From Oligoflexia bacterium (GTDB lineage Bacteria; Bdellovibrionota; Bdellovibrionia; JABDDW01): DNA of 64,000 nt. Below the pieces are notes generated by a model. That model ran no database searches. It was not told the origin of the DNA and saw only the letters and a program-made list of their open reading frames with translations. Where the stretch lies: NCBI GenBank assembly GCA_034439615.1, contig JAWXAT010000025.1:1-64000 (forward strand). Direction: 5' to 3'. The position numbers and the translations under genes were made by a program. Shown one piece after another: positions 20,365 to 29,223 of this stretch; position 1 is the stretch's first letter, and each line of letters begins with the position of its first letter.

Positions 20365-21537
20365 TCGTACTTTTAGTCTTAATTTTCCTTGAGCACTTTC
20401 TATTTCTTCAAAAGTAATTTGCTCAACAATACGTTCGATAAGATCTTTTATCTCTACTTCGCGATCATGAATTTCTATGGCGCAATCTTGATTTGAAGCC
20501 TCAAGATAAAGTTCAAAAACAATCATTGGTGAATAGCGAGGTGAGGGCGGTTTTAAATTCGCCATGATTCGAGGGAGAAGCACGGTATACTCAGGGTGCT
20601 TGAGCGGACTCTCAAGATCTTCCCCGGAATCATCTTCCGGAAGAAGTTGAATTTCTTGAGCCACCTCTGAGAAACTTCTTAAGAACGGATCTTTTACTTC
20701 GTCAGATCTTGTGTTTACAATAATGTCACTAACGAGAAAACAAAACGCACTAATCAAAACTAAAAATACTACGAACTTTAAATAGGCCGTTAAAGAATAA
20801 CTGCGAAGTTTCTCAATAAATTCCCTAAGCGCTTCAATCCATTTATAAATAAATGGCGATAATGCACCTGGAATTGCCAGCAGTACATTCTTAGGTGGGA
20901 TCGTCTTCATTAAAAGCAGTTCTTTAATGAGTTGACGCCCCAAAATTAAGGGCAAGGCTAGAGATGCTCTGAGAAAGCCCATAAAAACATTAAAAAAAGA
21001 TTTACCAGTGGGAGTACTTTTTGACTCAACATCAACATCAACTTCCACTTCGGCTTCACTTAAGGCATCTACAATGCTAGCACTGAGCTCGTCATCTTCA
21101 TCGTCTGAAGCATCATCTTTATCACCCTTGAGGTAATCAGCACTGATTGAAATTGATTCCAAGTTCAGAGGAGCATCGATTTTACTAATTTCACTTTTAA
21201 TGTCTGCAAGGCTTGATTGAAAAGTCGAATCCAGTTGATTAAGAAGATCATCTACATCTTGAAGGCTGATATCCTCGACTTTTTTATCTCCAGTTTGCGT
21301 CGCAGCACCAACCTTTTCAGTTACAACAGAAGTCCCAGGAGATGATTCATTTTTTTTCGGCTTAATCTGACCAATGTCAAAGGTCGGATTCAACGCAACA
21401 GTACCATCAAGACGTGCATCTGTAGGCTCAGCAAGTTTTACTTGTTGATCTAGTTCTTTGGCCAGTGTGCGTTCAAGCTCCTTGAGCTTCGCTTTAGCCG
21501 ATTCATTATCTTTCTCATCAGTATTGTCGCTTGCCAC
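20284..21537 (-). CDS. Orphan FliL-like membrane protein with long acidic N-terminus
   Basis: This 417-residue protein has an acidic, probably cytoplasmic N-terminus of about 250 residues, an amphipathic region (181-245) and one TM helix (about 252-273). The periplasmic C-terminal domain (about 315-416) follows the FliL pattern: EYTVLLPRIMANLKP, SPMIVFELYLE, then AGLNRILNKGRVRRIFFKSL at the end. FliL assists flagellar stators. No flagellar gene is nearby. Residues 89-99 (DISLQDVDDLL) resemble the CheY-binding motif at the FliM N-terminus. The FliL call is by pattern from memory and the exact function is unknown. A role with the AglRQS-type motor in this window is speculation. Confidence 0.6.
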   Translation of the reverse strand: MASDNTDEKDNESAKAKLKELERTLAKELDQQVKLAEPTDARLDGTVALNPTFDIGQIKPKKNESSPGTSVVTEKVGAATQTGDKKVEDISLQDVDDLLNQLDSTFQSSLADIKSEISKIDAPLNLESISISADYLKGDKDDASDDEDDELSASIVDALSEAEVEVDVDVESKSTPTGKSFFNVFMGFLRASLALPLILGRQLIKELLLMKTIPPKNVLLAIPGALSPFIYKWIEALREFIEKLRSYSLTAYLKFVVFLVLISAFCFLVSDIIVNTRSDEVKDPFLRSFSEVAQEIQLLPEDDSGEDLESPLKHPEYTVLLPRIMANLKPPSPRYSPMIVFELYLEASNQDCAIEIHDREVEIKDLIERIVEQITFEEIESAQGKLRLKVRLRAGLNRILNKGRVRRIFFKSLNIQK

Positions 21538-21655
21538 GAAGTATTTCCTTCTTCTTTAGTGTAAGAAAGTTATTCAGTTTTTCGCAAACCTTTCCGAAAA
21601 AAATAATGAGTGAATAGCGCATTTCACAGTTTATATGCGCATAAGGAGATTTGAT

Positions 21656-22285
21656 ATGATTCGAATTTGGGCAGTACTTGGAACATTAACGTCTAGTCTT
21701 TTGATTTCAAGCTGCGCATTATTGGAAACAGATCAACCTGCAATGTCTGGTGACGATGATTACTCGACTTATGCCGCGCAAAAAAATGGCACATTAGATG
21801 CCTTAGATGAACTAGGCCTTTCTCCTTCAAAAAGCCTTTCAGGTGATGAACGTGACGCTCTAGAAAAACGCATGAAACTAAAACGCCTTGAGCGAAGCCT
21901 GGTCTCTGCAAAAGAAAGAGAACAATATTATAATTTTCGCCCGTATCTCGACAGCGATGAAGAACGTATGGCTTTTTTGAGTCTACCAAGTACTGATGCA
22001 CGCGATCGATACGCAATGCAGCGCGGTATATATTTCAGAACTAATAAATTTGCTCCCGCCGTAAAAGAAGCTGTTTCAAAAAGCGACATTATATTAGGCA
22101 TGACTAAAGAAGCGGTTATTGAAAGTTGGGGAGAACCCGAGGCTGTTGAAGTTGCAGGAAGCCAACTTTATGGTAACGAACGTTGGAAATTCACGGAATA
22201 TATTTCAACACCAGAAGGTTATCAACGTGAAGAACGTGTGGTGATTTTTGAAAGTGGTAAAGTTGTAGGTTGGCAACGGTACTGA
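21656..22285 (+). CDS. Hypothetical outer-envelope lipoprotein
   Basis: This 209-residue protein is not recognised. A lipoprotein signal peptide ends in LISSC. The rest is acidic and helical, with a conserved-looking C-terminal segment (GMTKEAVIESWGEP, YGNERWKF, VVIFESGKVVGWQRY). That segment resembles the SmpA/BamE-like fold, in which G-T/S-x-x-x-V motifs precede a beta-rich end. The start is set by AAGGAG at 21643-21648, 7 bases before the ATG at 21656; an upstream in-frame ATG at 21635 lacks such a site. BamE-likeness is inference. Confidence 0.7.
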   Translation: MIRIWAVLGTLTSSLLISSCALLETDQPAMSGDDDYSTYAAQKNGTLDALDELGLSPSKSLSGDERDALEKRMKLKRLERSLVSAKEREQYYNFRPYLDSDEERMAFLSLPSTDARDRYAMQRGIYFRTNKFAPAVKEAVSKSDIILGMTKEAVIESWGEPEAVEVAGSQLYGNERWKFTEYISTPEGYQREERVVIFESGKVVGWQRY

Positions 22286-22293
22286 TTTTTTCC

Positions 22294-24909
22294 TTAATGA
22301 GCGCTGCCCCAAGTTAGCCCCTGCCCGATTGATACTTTTAATGGCACATTAATTTTTGTAGCGTGTTCCATAACCTCTTTGATGAGTAATTGAATTTCAT
22401 CAGCTTCAGTTTTTTGCACTTCAAAAACAAGCTCGTCATGTACTTGTAAAAGCATCTTAGCAGAAGTCTTTTTCATACTCAGAAGTTTTTCTTGTACTTG
22501 AATCATCGCGATTTTAATAATGTCAGCTGCCGCACCCTGAATGGGCATATTAATCGCAGCACGTTCGCCCATTTGCCTTAATCGACCATTTGAAGATTGT
22601 AACTCTGGATAATATCTTCGCCTTCCAAACATTGTTTCAACGTAACCTTTTTGTTTTCCCTGCTCTACAATCTCATGCATGTAACGCTGCACTCCTGGAA
22701 AGCGCTTGAAATATCTTTCTATAAAATCAGTGGCAACCTTTCTCTCAACCTTTAATCGTTCAGCTAAACCAAAATCACTCATACCATAAGCAATACCAAA
22801 ATTAATGGCTTTAGCTGTTCTCCGATGATCTAACGTAACTTCATCAAGCTTCACACCAAAAACTTCACTGGCAGTTGCTGTATGAATATCAAGATCTTCT
22901 TCAAATGCTTTAATAAGGGCCTGATCTTTTGTGATATGCGCTAAGATGCGAAGTTCAATCTGACTATAATCTGCAGAAATTAAAACACATCCTTGAGGAG
23001 CAATAAAACTTTCGCGAATTTTTTGCCCCCTTTCACTTCGAATGGGAATATTTTGTAAATTTGGATTATTTGAACTCAAGCGCCCCGTAGTTGTGAGTGC
23101 TTGATTATAGCTTGTATGAACTCGGTCAGTTTTAGGATCAACCAACCGTGGGAGCGCATCAACATAGGTTGAACGCAATTTTGTAATCTCTCGCCATTCA
23201 AGAATTTTTTCAGCTATTGGATGATGTGCGACTAGCGCATCTAGCACATCAGAATCAGTTGAGTAACCTGTTTTTGTTTTACGAATAACTGGAAGTTTTA
23301 GCCGATCAAATAAAACTTGACCCAATTGCTTAGGGCTTCCTACATTAAAATCATATCCTGCTGCTTCACAAATTTCTTTTTCAAGACTTTGCGCTTCTTT
23401 GAGCAGTTCTGCAGAAGATTCAGTAAGTCGTCCTACGTCGAGCATGATCCCCGATTTTTCCATACAATAGAGAATAGGCACTAATGGGTACTCGATATCA
23501 GCTAATACCTTTTGCATGGGCGAATCAGCCAATCGGGTTTCTAATATCAAACTAAGTCTTTGTGCATAATCTAGTCGCTCTTCAGGAAGTGCAAATTCGG
23601 GGAGATCTAGTTTAAGATATTTCTTAAGTAAGTCTTGAAACTCAAAAGGCCCTCCTTCGCCAACACAATATGCCTGAAGTAAAACATCATGATTAATGTG
23701 AGTGAAGTAGGTTTGAGTTAAACGTAATTGATGGGCTGCAGATTTAATATCAAACCCAGAGAGTTTAAAACTCTTAGCCCTTAAATGCTCATCAAGCCAA
23801 TTCTTAATATCTTCAGTAGCTCCCTCAAAGCGAAATACATTACCACCCCATTGAAGGGCTGTACCTCTAGTTGTGACATCAAGCCAAACTTCTTTTGCAT
23901 TTTCTTTTTTTAAATACTCATCAAGTTCTTTTACTTTTGAAGTCACAATTACATTTGAAGCAGGTCGTACCACCTTTCCAAGAGGCAAATCATCTAATGT
24001 ATCTTTCACATCTGGCTTAGGGGCTGAAGTATTTTTTGCCGAAATTAAAGTTTCTGCATTTTCGCCTAACAATTTTGATAGTAGCGCTTTGAACTCTAAT
24101 TCTTCTAAGAGCGGAATAAGTAAATCACGATTAACAGATTTTATTTTTAAATCATTGGGGTCACGATTTAGTTCTGTTTCGCAGTGAATGGTACAAAGTT
24201 TTTGTGAAAGATAGGCTTCTTTTTTCTGTGTTTTGAGCATTTCGCGAATACGATCATTTTTAATTTCATCAACATGCTCAAAAATTCCGTCTAGTGTTTT
24301 ATATTCATTAAGTAGTTTTTGTGCACCCTTTGGGCCAATACCTTTTACACCCGGAACATTATCTGAGGCATCACCTATCAAGGCCAAATAATCAATAACT
24401 TGATTTGGATCCACACCCATTTTTGCTCGCACACCCGCTGAATCTAAAAACGCATCTTTTGATGGATCAAAAAGTCTGACACCAGGCTCAATGAGTTGAG
24501 AGAAATCTTTATCCCCACTGACAATAGTTACTTCAATTCCTTTACCCATACTTTTTTTAGTGAGAGTACCAATTATGTCATCTGCTTCAAAACCAGCTTT
24601 TTCAAAAGCTGGAATTGAAAGGGCATCAGCTAGTTTATGAATATAAGGAAATTGTTTAATTAAATCAGCAGGCGCTTCATCACGATTGGCTTTGTACTCA
24701 GGATAAATCTCTTCTCTAAACCCTGATTCCGGGCGATCAAGACAAAATGCAATTCCATCGGGCTTATGTTCTTTTAGAATTTTAGCGATGGCGGCCAAAA
24801 AACCATAAAGTGCATTAGTAGGCACACCTTTAGAGTTATTGAGCTGCCGAATGGCATAATAGGCCCTAAAAAAAAGCGAGCTAACATCGATTAGATAGAG
24901 TTTCTTCAT
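22294..24909 (-). CDS. polA: DNA polymerase I
   Basis: This 871-residue polymerase has an N-terminal 5' nuclease/FEN domain (1-about 285, with EADDIIGTL and GDKDFSQL). The C-terminal family A polymerase domain has motif A DYSQIELRI, motif B RRTAKAINFGIAYG and motif C VHDELVFE. The central 3'-5' exonuclease-like domain lacks the DTE motif: the aligned region reads WLDVTTRG, and the expected later Asp is not visible in FDIKSAAHQL. Proofreading is therefore probably lost, as in Taq polymerase. It functions in Okazaki maturation and repair. Confidence 0.95.
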   Translation of the reverse strand: MKKLYLIDVSSLFFRAYYAIRQLNNSKGVPTNALYGFLAAIAKILKEHKPDGIAFCLDRPESGFREEIYPEYKANRDEAPADLIKQFPYIHKLADALSIPAFEKAGFEADDIIGTLTKKSMGKGIEVTIVSGDKDFSQLIEPGVRLFDPSKDAFLDSAGVRAKMGVDPNQVIDYLALIGDASDNVPGVKGIGPKGAQKLLNEYKTLDGIFEHVDEIKNDRIREMLKTQKKEAYLSQKLCTIHCETELNRDPNDLKIKSVNRDLLIPLLEELEFKALLSKLLGENAETLISAKNTSAPKPDVKDTLDDLPLGKVVRPASNVIVTSKVKELDEYLKKENAKEVWLDVTTRGTALQWGGNVFRFEGATEDIKNWLDEHLRAKSFKLSGFDIKSAAHQLRLTQTYFTHINHDVLLQAYCVGEGGPFEFQDLLKKYLKLDLPEFALPEERLDYAQRLSLILETRLADSPMQKVLADIEYPLVPILYCMEKSGIMLDVGRLTESSAELLKEAQSLEKEICEAAGYDFNVGSPKQLGQVLFDRLKLPVIRKTKTGYSTDSDVLDALVAHHPIAEKILEWREITKLRSTYVDALPRLVDPKTDRVHTSYNQALTTTGRLSSNNPNLQNIPIRSERGQKIRESFIAPQGCVLISADYSQIELRILAHITKDQALIKAFEEDLDIHTATASEVFGVKLDEVTLDHRRTAKAINFGIAYGMSDFGLAERLKVERKVATDFIERYFKRFPGVQRYMHEIVEQGKQKGYVETMFGRRRYYPELQSSNGRLRQMGERAAINMPIQGAAADIIKIAMIQVQEKLLSMKKTSAKMLLQVHDELVFEVQKTEADEIQLLIKEVMEHATKINVPLKVSIGQGLTWGSAH

Positions 24910-24939
24910 TTCAGGGTTTAGATAGCAGTGTGTGAGAAC

Positions 24940-25227
24940 TTAATCAATAGTTGGATCAAATGCGCGGAGGGTCGGCTCTTCTTCTCCATGAAAAATCTTT
25001 GCCTCAGGCTTAATCTCAACCCGTTTTTGATGCAATAGGGGTCGTGACATCTCGACTTGCTGATTTAATTGATTGAGTAATTTGCTGTAGGCATTAGCAG
25101 GAACATAAATCCCCTGCTCCCATTCACTAATAGTCTGCTGACGACACCCAAGTGCTTGGGCAAACTCTATTTGTGTGAGTTTAAGTTTAAGCCTAAGTTC
25201 TCGTACTGAGTCTTTGTTCCAGGTCAT
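24940..25227 (-). CDS. Small XRE-family helix-turn-helix regulator
   Basis: This 95-residue protein has an N-terminal Cro/C1-type helix-turn-helix (about 6-60, LKLTQIEFAQALGCRQQTISEWEQG) and a charged tail ending EEEPTLRAFDPTID. It is probably a DNA-binding repressor or regulator. The inverted repeat ATATTGT-N11-ACAATAT lies just upstream of its start (25232-25256) and is a good candidate for autoregulation. No toxin partner is visible on either side, so an antitoxin role is not supported. Confidence 0.8.
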   Translation of the reverse strand: MTWNKDSVRELRLKLKLTQIEFAQALGCRQQTISEWEQGIYVPANAYSKLLNQLNQQVEMSRPLLHQKRVEIKPEAKIFHGEEEPTLRAFDPTID

Positions 25228-25231
25228 GAGT

Positions 25232-25256
25232 ATATTGTGATTTTAATCGACAATAT
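25232..25256. promoter_or_regulatory. Inverted repeat upstream of the XRE gene
   Basis: Perfect 7-bp arms ATATTGT and ACAATAT are separated by 11 bases, located 5 bp before the start codon of the XRE gene. Position and symmetry suggest an operator bound by a dimeric helix-turn-helix protein, most simply its own product. This is inference from the sequence; no other copy was noticed. Confidence 0.5.
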
Positions 25257-25272
25257 TTTGCAACACCAAAAA

Positions 25273-27300
25273 CTATTTACGTCGACCCTTGTTCAGACGT
25301 TCTGTGTAACTTGAATGTTGGTCATAACTATTGGCACCAGAAGTAATGGGTTGATTCTCAACGATATTAGGATAATTTTCCTTAAAAACAATACTGCGGC
25401 TACGTACGTTTCCTTCAGAAATGCTTTCATTGTCCGCGAACACCAAGACTTGCACTTTTCCAAACTCATCGATAACACCTAAACCTTGAACCCAATTACT
25501 AGGGGCTGTGTTATAACCTATTCGTTTTTTGGTAGAAGTTCCAACAACTGCCGTGTCATTTATGACGTTAACTGTATGTGTGTGACCGGATGTGGATTTT
25601 CCAAATATTGCACGAAGTGCTTTTGGAGATACACTTTTACTTCCGCCAGCTCCCTCATGACCATGGGCTCCAGCTTGAACAGCACTTCCACGAGGACCAA
25701 TTTTGAAATTTTCAGGTAAGAAAACAACACGTTTTGGATATTCAAGTCCAAATTTTTTCAAACCATATTCAACTGGATCTTCACCACGCAATGCTGCTGC
25801 AGCAAGCTCAACACCCAATGCATAATTAATAGGATCAGTTACATATCGAGCTTCACTGAGCCATCGATGAATCCACTCATTGTTGTGATTAGATTTTTTC
25901 ATACCCACAACAACTCTGCTTGACAGACTATGGATTGCATTTATTTCTGTTGCACCAGCACGAAATTCTTTTGCTAAATCAAGTTCACCTTTTTTAAATC
26001 TCTCAGCTCTTGTTGTAATGCTTTTTTGTTCGTGATGACTGATAGAATGCATATCTAAAAAATCATTGGTTAAAACCATCTCGGGATCAAATTTACTAAT
26101 GAGCTCTCCAAGATACTGCGCATAAATCGCATCATGCATACCAACGTGAGTATCACCTAATTCAATTGCTTTTATGATTAAACGCCGTGAGCCTTCAGCC
26201 GTATAAAACATACGTCCATCAGAAAAACCTTTGCCAGCCTCTGAGTAACTGACATTTCTAATGTGAAACTTAGCAAATTTTTGCCCTTTTAAAATTGCAC
26301 CTGCACCATTTGTTTTTTCTACAATTAATGCTCCAAAAAAATGATCATTTTCCGTGAGCCAGGCAGTACGTTGACCAATGGGATGATCCCCTCGGTAGTA
26401 GGGCATTGTCAAAGAACCAGTCGTGTTAATCGAATGTGGATTAATATCGTTATCCGCAGTGTGGATAAATTTTCTCATCAAGATAGGAGCACCAACAATC
26501 TGTGATTGCCCGCGTTCTGCTAAAATATCAAGCCCCATAAGTGGATTACGCAATTTTGCCATAAGGGGAATGTTATTAATTCTAAGCTCTGGGCTTAAAT
26601 CGATAGAATTAGTAACGATATGTACACCTGGAGTATCAAGTAAAAGCGGATCCAAGCCTTCGGTGATCATGGTAACTGGTAAAATTAAAATCTCAGCATC
26701 ATTTTCTTTTGAATATCTTAAGAGTGCATCAAAAAATGATTTGTTAACCGGTGCCCCAGCAGCAACAGACACTACAATAAATCGGGTACGTGTCTTTAGT
26801 GCTTTTTGTAGCTTGTCACGTCTTTCTTTAGAGCGAAACATATCAGACATAACACGAATAAATGATGACGGTTTAGACTCACGAGAGTCTTTTTTGAGTT
26901 CTTCAAAATTTTCAAAAAGTCGACCTGACTTTACAAGGCTGCTCAGTATGTTTTCAGGTACTTCCATTGAAGAAGCTAAATCTTCAAACTTTGCTTCGAC
27001 GCCAATTCTTTTACAAAGCTTTGCGTATTCAAAAATAATGTGATTGCGAAGCACTTCTTTTGCAGTTGAAGAATAATCTTTTACGTTAATCCAGGCGTAT
27101 CGTTCTTTTATATCTTTTATTTCTTCTGCAAAAGATAAGGCATCAGCATGTTTGGCGTCGTATTTTTGCCCTTCCGTTGAAGAAACCTCTGCCAATGTTG
27201 TTTTACACGATGTGCTTAAACCAGATTTATCTTTTTTAACAACACCCGCTTGAACAGAAAGTGCAAAAGATAAGCTAAGAGCAATTAATAAAGTTTTCAT
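25273..27300 (-). CDS. Exported calcineurin-like phosphoesterase resembling phage T5 A1
   Basis: This 675-residue protein has a cleavable signal peptide (1-18, ending VQAG). The C-terminal half carries the five calcineurin-like metallophosphoesterase motifs in order: D-T-H (383-385), ND-x-x-D (412-416), N-H-N (471-473), GHE (547-549) and GHTH (572-575). The segment before them (about 171-320, with VVSVAAGAPVNKSFFDALL and ILILPV) and the STSGHTHT context recall the phage T5 A1 family, which acts in host DNA degradation. That likeness is from memory. The signal peptide means it acts outside the cytoplasm. It overlaps the upstream HAD gene by 4 bp. The substrate (DNA, nucleotide or other phosphoester) is unproven. 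Confidence 0.65.
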   Translation of the reverse strand: MKTLLIALSLSFALSVQAGVVKKDKSGLSTSCKTTLAEVSSTEGQKYDAKHADALSFAEEIKDIKERYAWINVKDYSSTAKEVLRNHIIFEYAKLCKRIGVEAKFEDLASSMEVPENILSSLVKSGRLFENFEELKKDSRESKPSSFIRVMSDMFRSKERRDKLQKALKTRTRFIVVSVAAGAPVNKSFFDALLRYSKENDAEILILPVTMITEGLDPLLLDTPGVHIVTNSIDLSPELRINNIPLMAKLRNPLMGLDILAERGQSQIVGAPILMRKFIHTADNDINPHSINTTGSLTMPYYRGDHPIGQRTAWLTENDHFFGALIVEKTNGAGAILKGQKFAKFHIRNVSYSEAGKGFSDGRMFYTAEGSRRLIIKAIELGDTHVGMHDAIYAQYLGELISKFDPEMVLTNDFLDMHSISHHEQKSITTRAERFKKGELDLAKEFRAGATEINAIHSLSSRVVVGMKKSNHNNEWIHRWLSEARYVTDPINYALGVELAAAALRGEDPVEYGLKKFGLEYPKRVVFLPENFKIGPRGSAVQAGAHGHEGAGGSKSVSPKALRAIFGKSTSGHTHTVNVINDTAVVGTSTKKRIGYNTAPSNWVQGLGVIDEFGKVQVLVFADNESISEGNVRSRSIVFKENYPNIVENQPITSGANSYDQHSSYTERLNKGRRK

Positions 27301-28316
27301 CGAGATCTCCCACCAAGTTTCCCGAGGTTAATCTCGCAACTCATGATATCAAAATTTCCGTATGTCCCATTGTTGAGGAGTTCATAGAATTGAGGCTTTT
27401 GAGTGGTCTTAACTTCTGTATCATGACCTGAATTAAAAATAGCAACGCGTGGAGCATTGTGACTGAGTACCAGATTCTTTAATAATACTTCAGCTGCCTT
27501 GATCATCTCTTGGTTGTCATCGGCATAAACTAAAACCTGTTTATCAGGGCCAGGAGGTTTATTATTGATATCGATAGCTATGAGCTCAAGAAGTTTTGCT
27601 TTTTTTTCAACAGGTGTTTTTCCTAGATAGTCATACTTTGGATCACCAAGGCAGAAAATATTATCCATATCAGGAAGATTTTTAATGTACTTTTTTGTTT
27701 GTAAATATTGAAAAAATTCAAGCCATTCACGTTTTGTATGCCAACGCATTGTCACAAGTAGAAATCTTTTTGCTGTCTCTTCATTAGCCAGCATATGAAT
27801 CATGTAATCCCAAAAAGGACCTTGCATGACTTTGGATTCTTTTTTAACTCGCTTTTCGCCCTCTTTAAAATCATCAAGTAAAACGTTTTCCCCACGCATC
27901 GAGGGGCGAAAATTCAAGTAAGAATCTGGGTCTCGGAGATAGTACCTACCTGGAAGTATTTTTGATCCGTCTTCAAGAGTAACTTCTAAATTTACAGCAC
28001 CTGGTGTTTCTGCATCGAGAGCAAGATCATTTTTAATGCGCTCTAAATCAACGTTCGTTACAATGACTGAGTCAGGAAGTAATTGATGCTTCACCATCAT
28101 ACTTGGACGATCTTTGAGACGAAACAAAACACGACGACCTGGCATTGCCCCATTTTTTTTCCAACGATCTTCGAATAGATTTCCGTCAAAATCAGAAGCA
28201 ACATAGATAATTAGTTTTTGTTCGGTAACTTGTTTAACCTTCTTAGCCGCAAAGACGTAAGAGGTTGATGCGATGGAACTGACTACAATAATAAGCAAAG
28301 CAATTGAGTTCATCAT
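27297..28316 (-). CDS. Exported HAD-superfamily phosphatase or nucleotidase
   Basis: This protein of about 339 residues has a signal peptide ending YVFAA. HAD motif I is ASDFDGNLF (both Asp present), a motif II-like LLVTMRW follows, and motif III is VLVYADDNQEM with paired Asp. A large insert between motifs I and II could be a cap. HAD enzymes of this kind hydrolyse phosphomonoesters such as nucleotides. It overlaps the start of the phosphoesterase gene by 4 bp, so the two exported enzymes are coupled. A TTG lies further upstream at 28334, but ATG 28316 or 28313 fits the signal peptide better. The substrate is not known. Confidence 0.65.
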   Translation of the reverse strand: MMNSIALLIIVVSSIASTSYVFAAKKVKQVTEQKLIIYVASDFDGNLFEDRWKKNGAMPGRRVLFRLKDRPSMMVKHQLLPDSVIVTNVDLERIKNDLALDAETPGAVNLEVTLEDGSKILPGRYYLRDPDSYLNFRPSMRGENVLLDDFKEGEKRVKKESKVMQGPFWDYMIHMLANEETAKRFLLVTMRWHTKREWLEFFQYLQTKKYIKNLPDMDNIFCLGDPKYDYLGKTPVEKKAKLLELIAIDINNKPPGPDKQVLVYADDNQEMIKAAEVLLKNLVLSHNAPRVAIFNSGHDTEVKTTQKPQFYELLNNGTYGNFDIMSCEINLGKLGGRSR

Positions 28317-28540
28317 ATAGTTTCTGCAAAGCAACTACGATGCCACAAAAACCATTTTCACGAGCATTCTTACGGGTTTATTGGCTATTTTATAAATGCT
28401 AATATTATAAGTAACTTACTATCATTTGAACGCACGTTTGAGGAGCTACAAAACCTAACACTATAAGTTTTAGCCTGACCAAATTCTTGTCAAAAAACCT
28501 ATTTTAGGTATTTACGACATAATCTCATTGGGGACAGGAA

Positions 28541-28578
28541 TTATGGTCGTAGTGGGGCAATTCCCACAACGGTCATAA
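28541..28578. repeat. Long imperfect hairpin downstream of hicB
   Basis: Arms at 28541-28556 and 28563-28578 can form a 16-bp stem with two G-U pairs and one mismatch around a 6-base loop. It begins 7 bp beyond the hicB stop. No U-run follows on the hicB strand, so it is at best an atypical terminator. It could be a REP-like palindrome or an mRNA end-protecting structure. The remaining 28335-28540 shows no gene. Confidence 0.6.
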
Positions 28579-28584
28579 GTAAAA

Positions 28585-29016
28585 TTATGCAGACAAAATT
28601 TCTTCAATATCGAATTCCGGAAAAACTTTTTTTATAAGCACTAAGGTAGATAGTTGTGGATTTGCTGTGTCCGAAATTTCTAGTCGTTGATAACTATAAA
28701 GGTTTTTAAACCCCATTTTGTTGGCAACTTCTTTTTGTGTCATCTTGTGGCTTAATCGAAGATGCCTTAGATAAAAAGCAAAGGCAATTTGTGGGTTGAC
28801 TGCAATAGATGTAATATTTTGACCACGCAAATTTCTTTTTGGAAGTGGCAGTAGAAGCTTTGAATCAGCAGGTTCGTCTAAATATAAATTAAGTGCTTCT
28901 TCCATATTTTTTTTAAGCTCTTCAATTGAATGAGCCTGTGTCATGCAGCCACTTAATTCAAGACATTCTGCCCAATAGCCTTTGCCCTCTTTATGGGTTT
29001 TAAAGTGGTATTTCAT
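28585..29016 (-). CDS. hicB: HicB-family antitoxin with C-terminal helix-turn-helix
   Basis: This 143-residue protein has a HicB partial RNase-H-like fold at about 1-65 (GYWAECLELSGCMTQAHSIEELKKNMEEAL) and an XRE-type helix-turn-helix at about 80-135 (KMTQKEVANKMGF). It would bind and inhibit HicA and repress its own promoter. It starts 9 bp after the hicA stop with AGGAG as ribosome-binding site. The perfect palindrome between the -35 and -10 of the promoter upstream of hicA is the likely operator. Confidence 0.88.
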   Translation of the reverse strand: MKYHFKTHKEGKGYWAECLELSGCMTQAHSIEELKKNMEEALNLYLDEPADSKLLLPLPKRNLRGQNITSIAVNPQIAFAFYLRHLRLSHKMTQKEVANKMGFKNLYSYQRLEISDTANPQLSTLVLIKKVFPEFDIEEILSA

Positions 29017-29025
29017 GCACTACTC

Positions 29026-29202
29026 CTAAGATCGAAGTCTCTTTAATAGTTTTTTCTCTAAACCTTTTTTGAGTTCTCTATGCATAGGTATAGTCTCGCG
29101 TTCATTTTCTTTACCTAAAAATATATGACTGCCTTTTTGACGGATAATTATCCACCCATGATTTACAAAAAGCTTTAACATCTCTTTCCCACTCATCGGC
29201 AT
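29026..29202 (-). CDS. hicA: HicA-family mRNA interferase toxin
   Basis: A 58-residue ORF translated by hand from the minus strand begins MPMSGKEMLKLFVNHGW and contains RQKGSHIFL with the conserved catalytic His in GSH, then ends LLKRLRS. This is the double-stranded-RNA-binding-like HicA fold, which cleaves mRNA. Upstream in-frame sequence hits a stop 12 bases before the ATG, which fixes the start region. The toxin-first order and the 9-bp gap to hicB are standard. It is short enough to be missed by length-filtered gene calling. Confidence 0.88.
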   Translation of the reverse strand: MPMSGKEMLKLFVNHGWIIIRQKGSHIFLGKENERETIPMHRELKKGLEKKLLKRLRS

Positions 29203-29223
29203 GCGAGATGTTCTCTAAAAACT

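Noticed and set aside
20284-21537. Flagellar gene cluster remnant
   Set aside because: Only a FliL-like domain is present; neighbours are a transcription activator and a lipoprotein gene.
26423-27043. 206-codon open frame on the plus strand
   Set aside because: It lies wholly antisense to the exported phosphoesterase gene, has no ribosome-binding site and its product has no recognisable features.
25273-28316. Prophage origin for the T5-like genes
   Set aside because: No phage structural, integrase or lysis gene is nearby, and both proteins have signal peptides, which phage A1 does not need.
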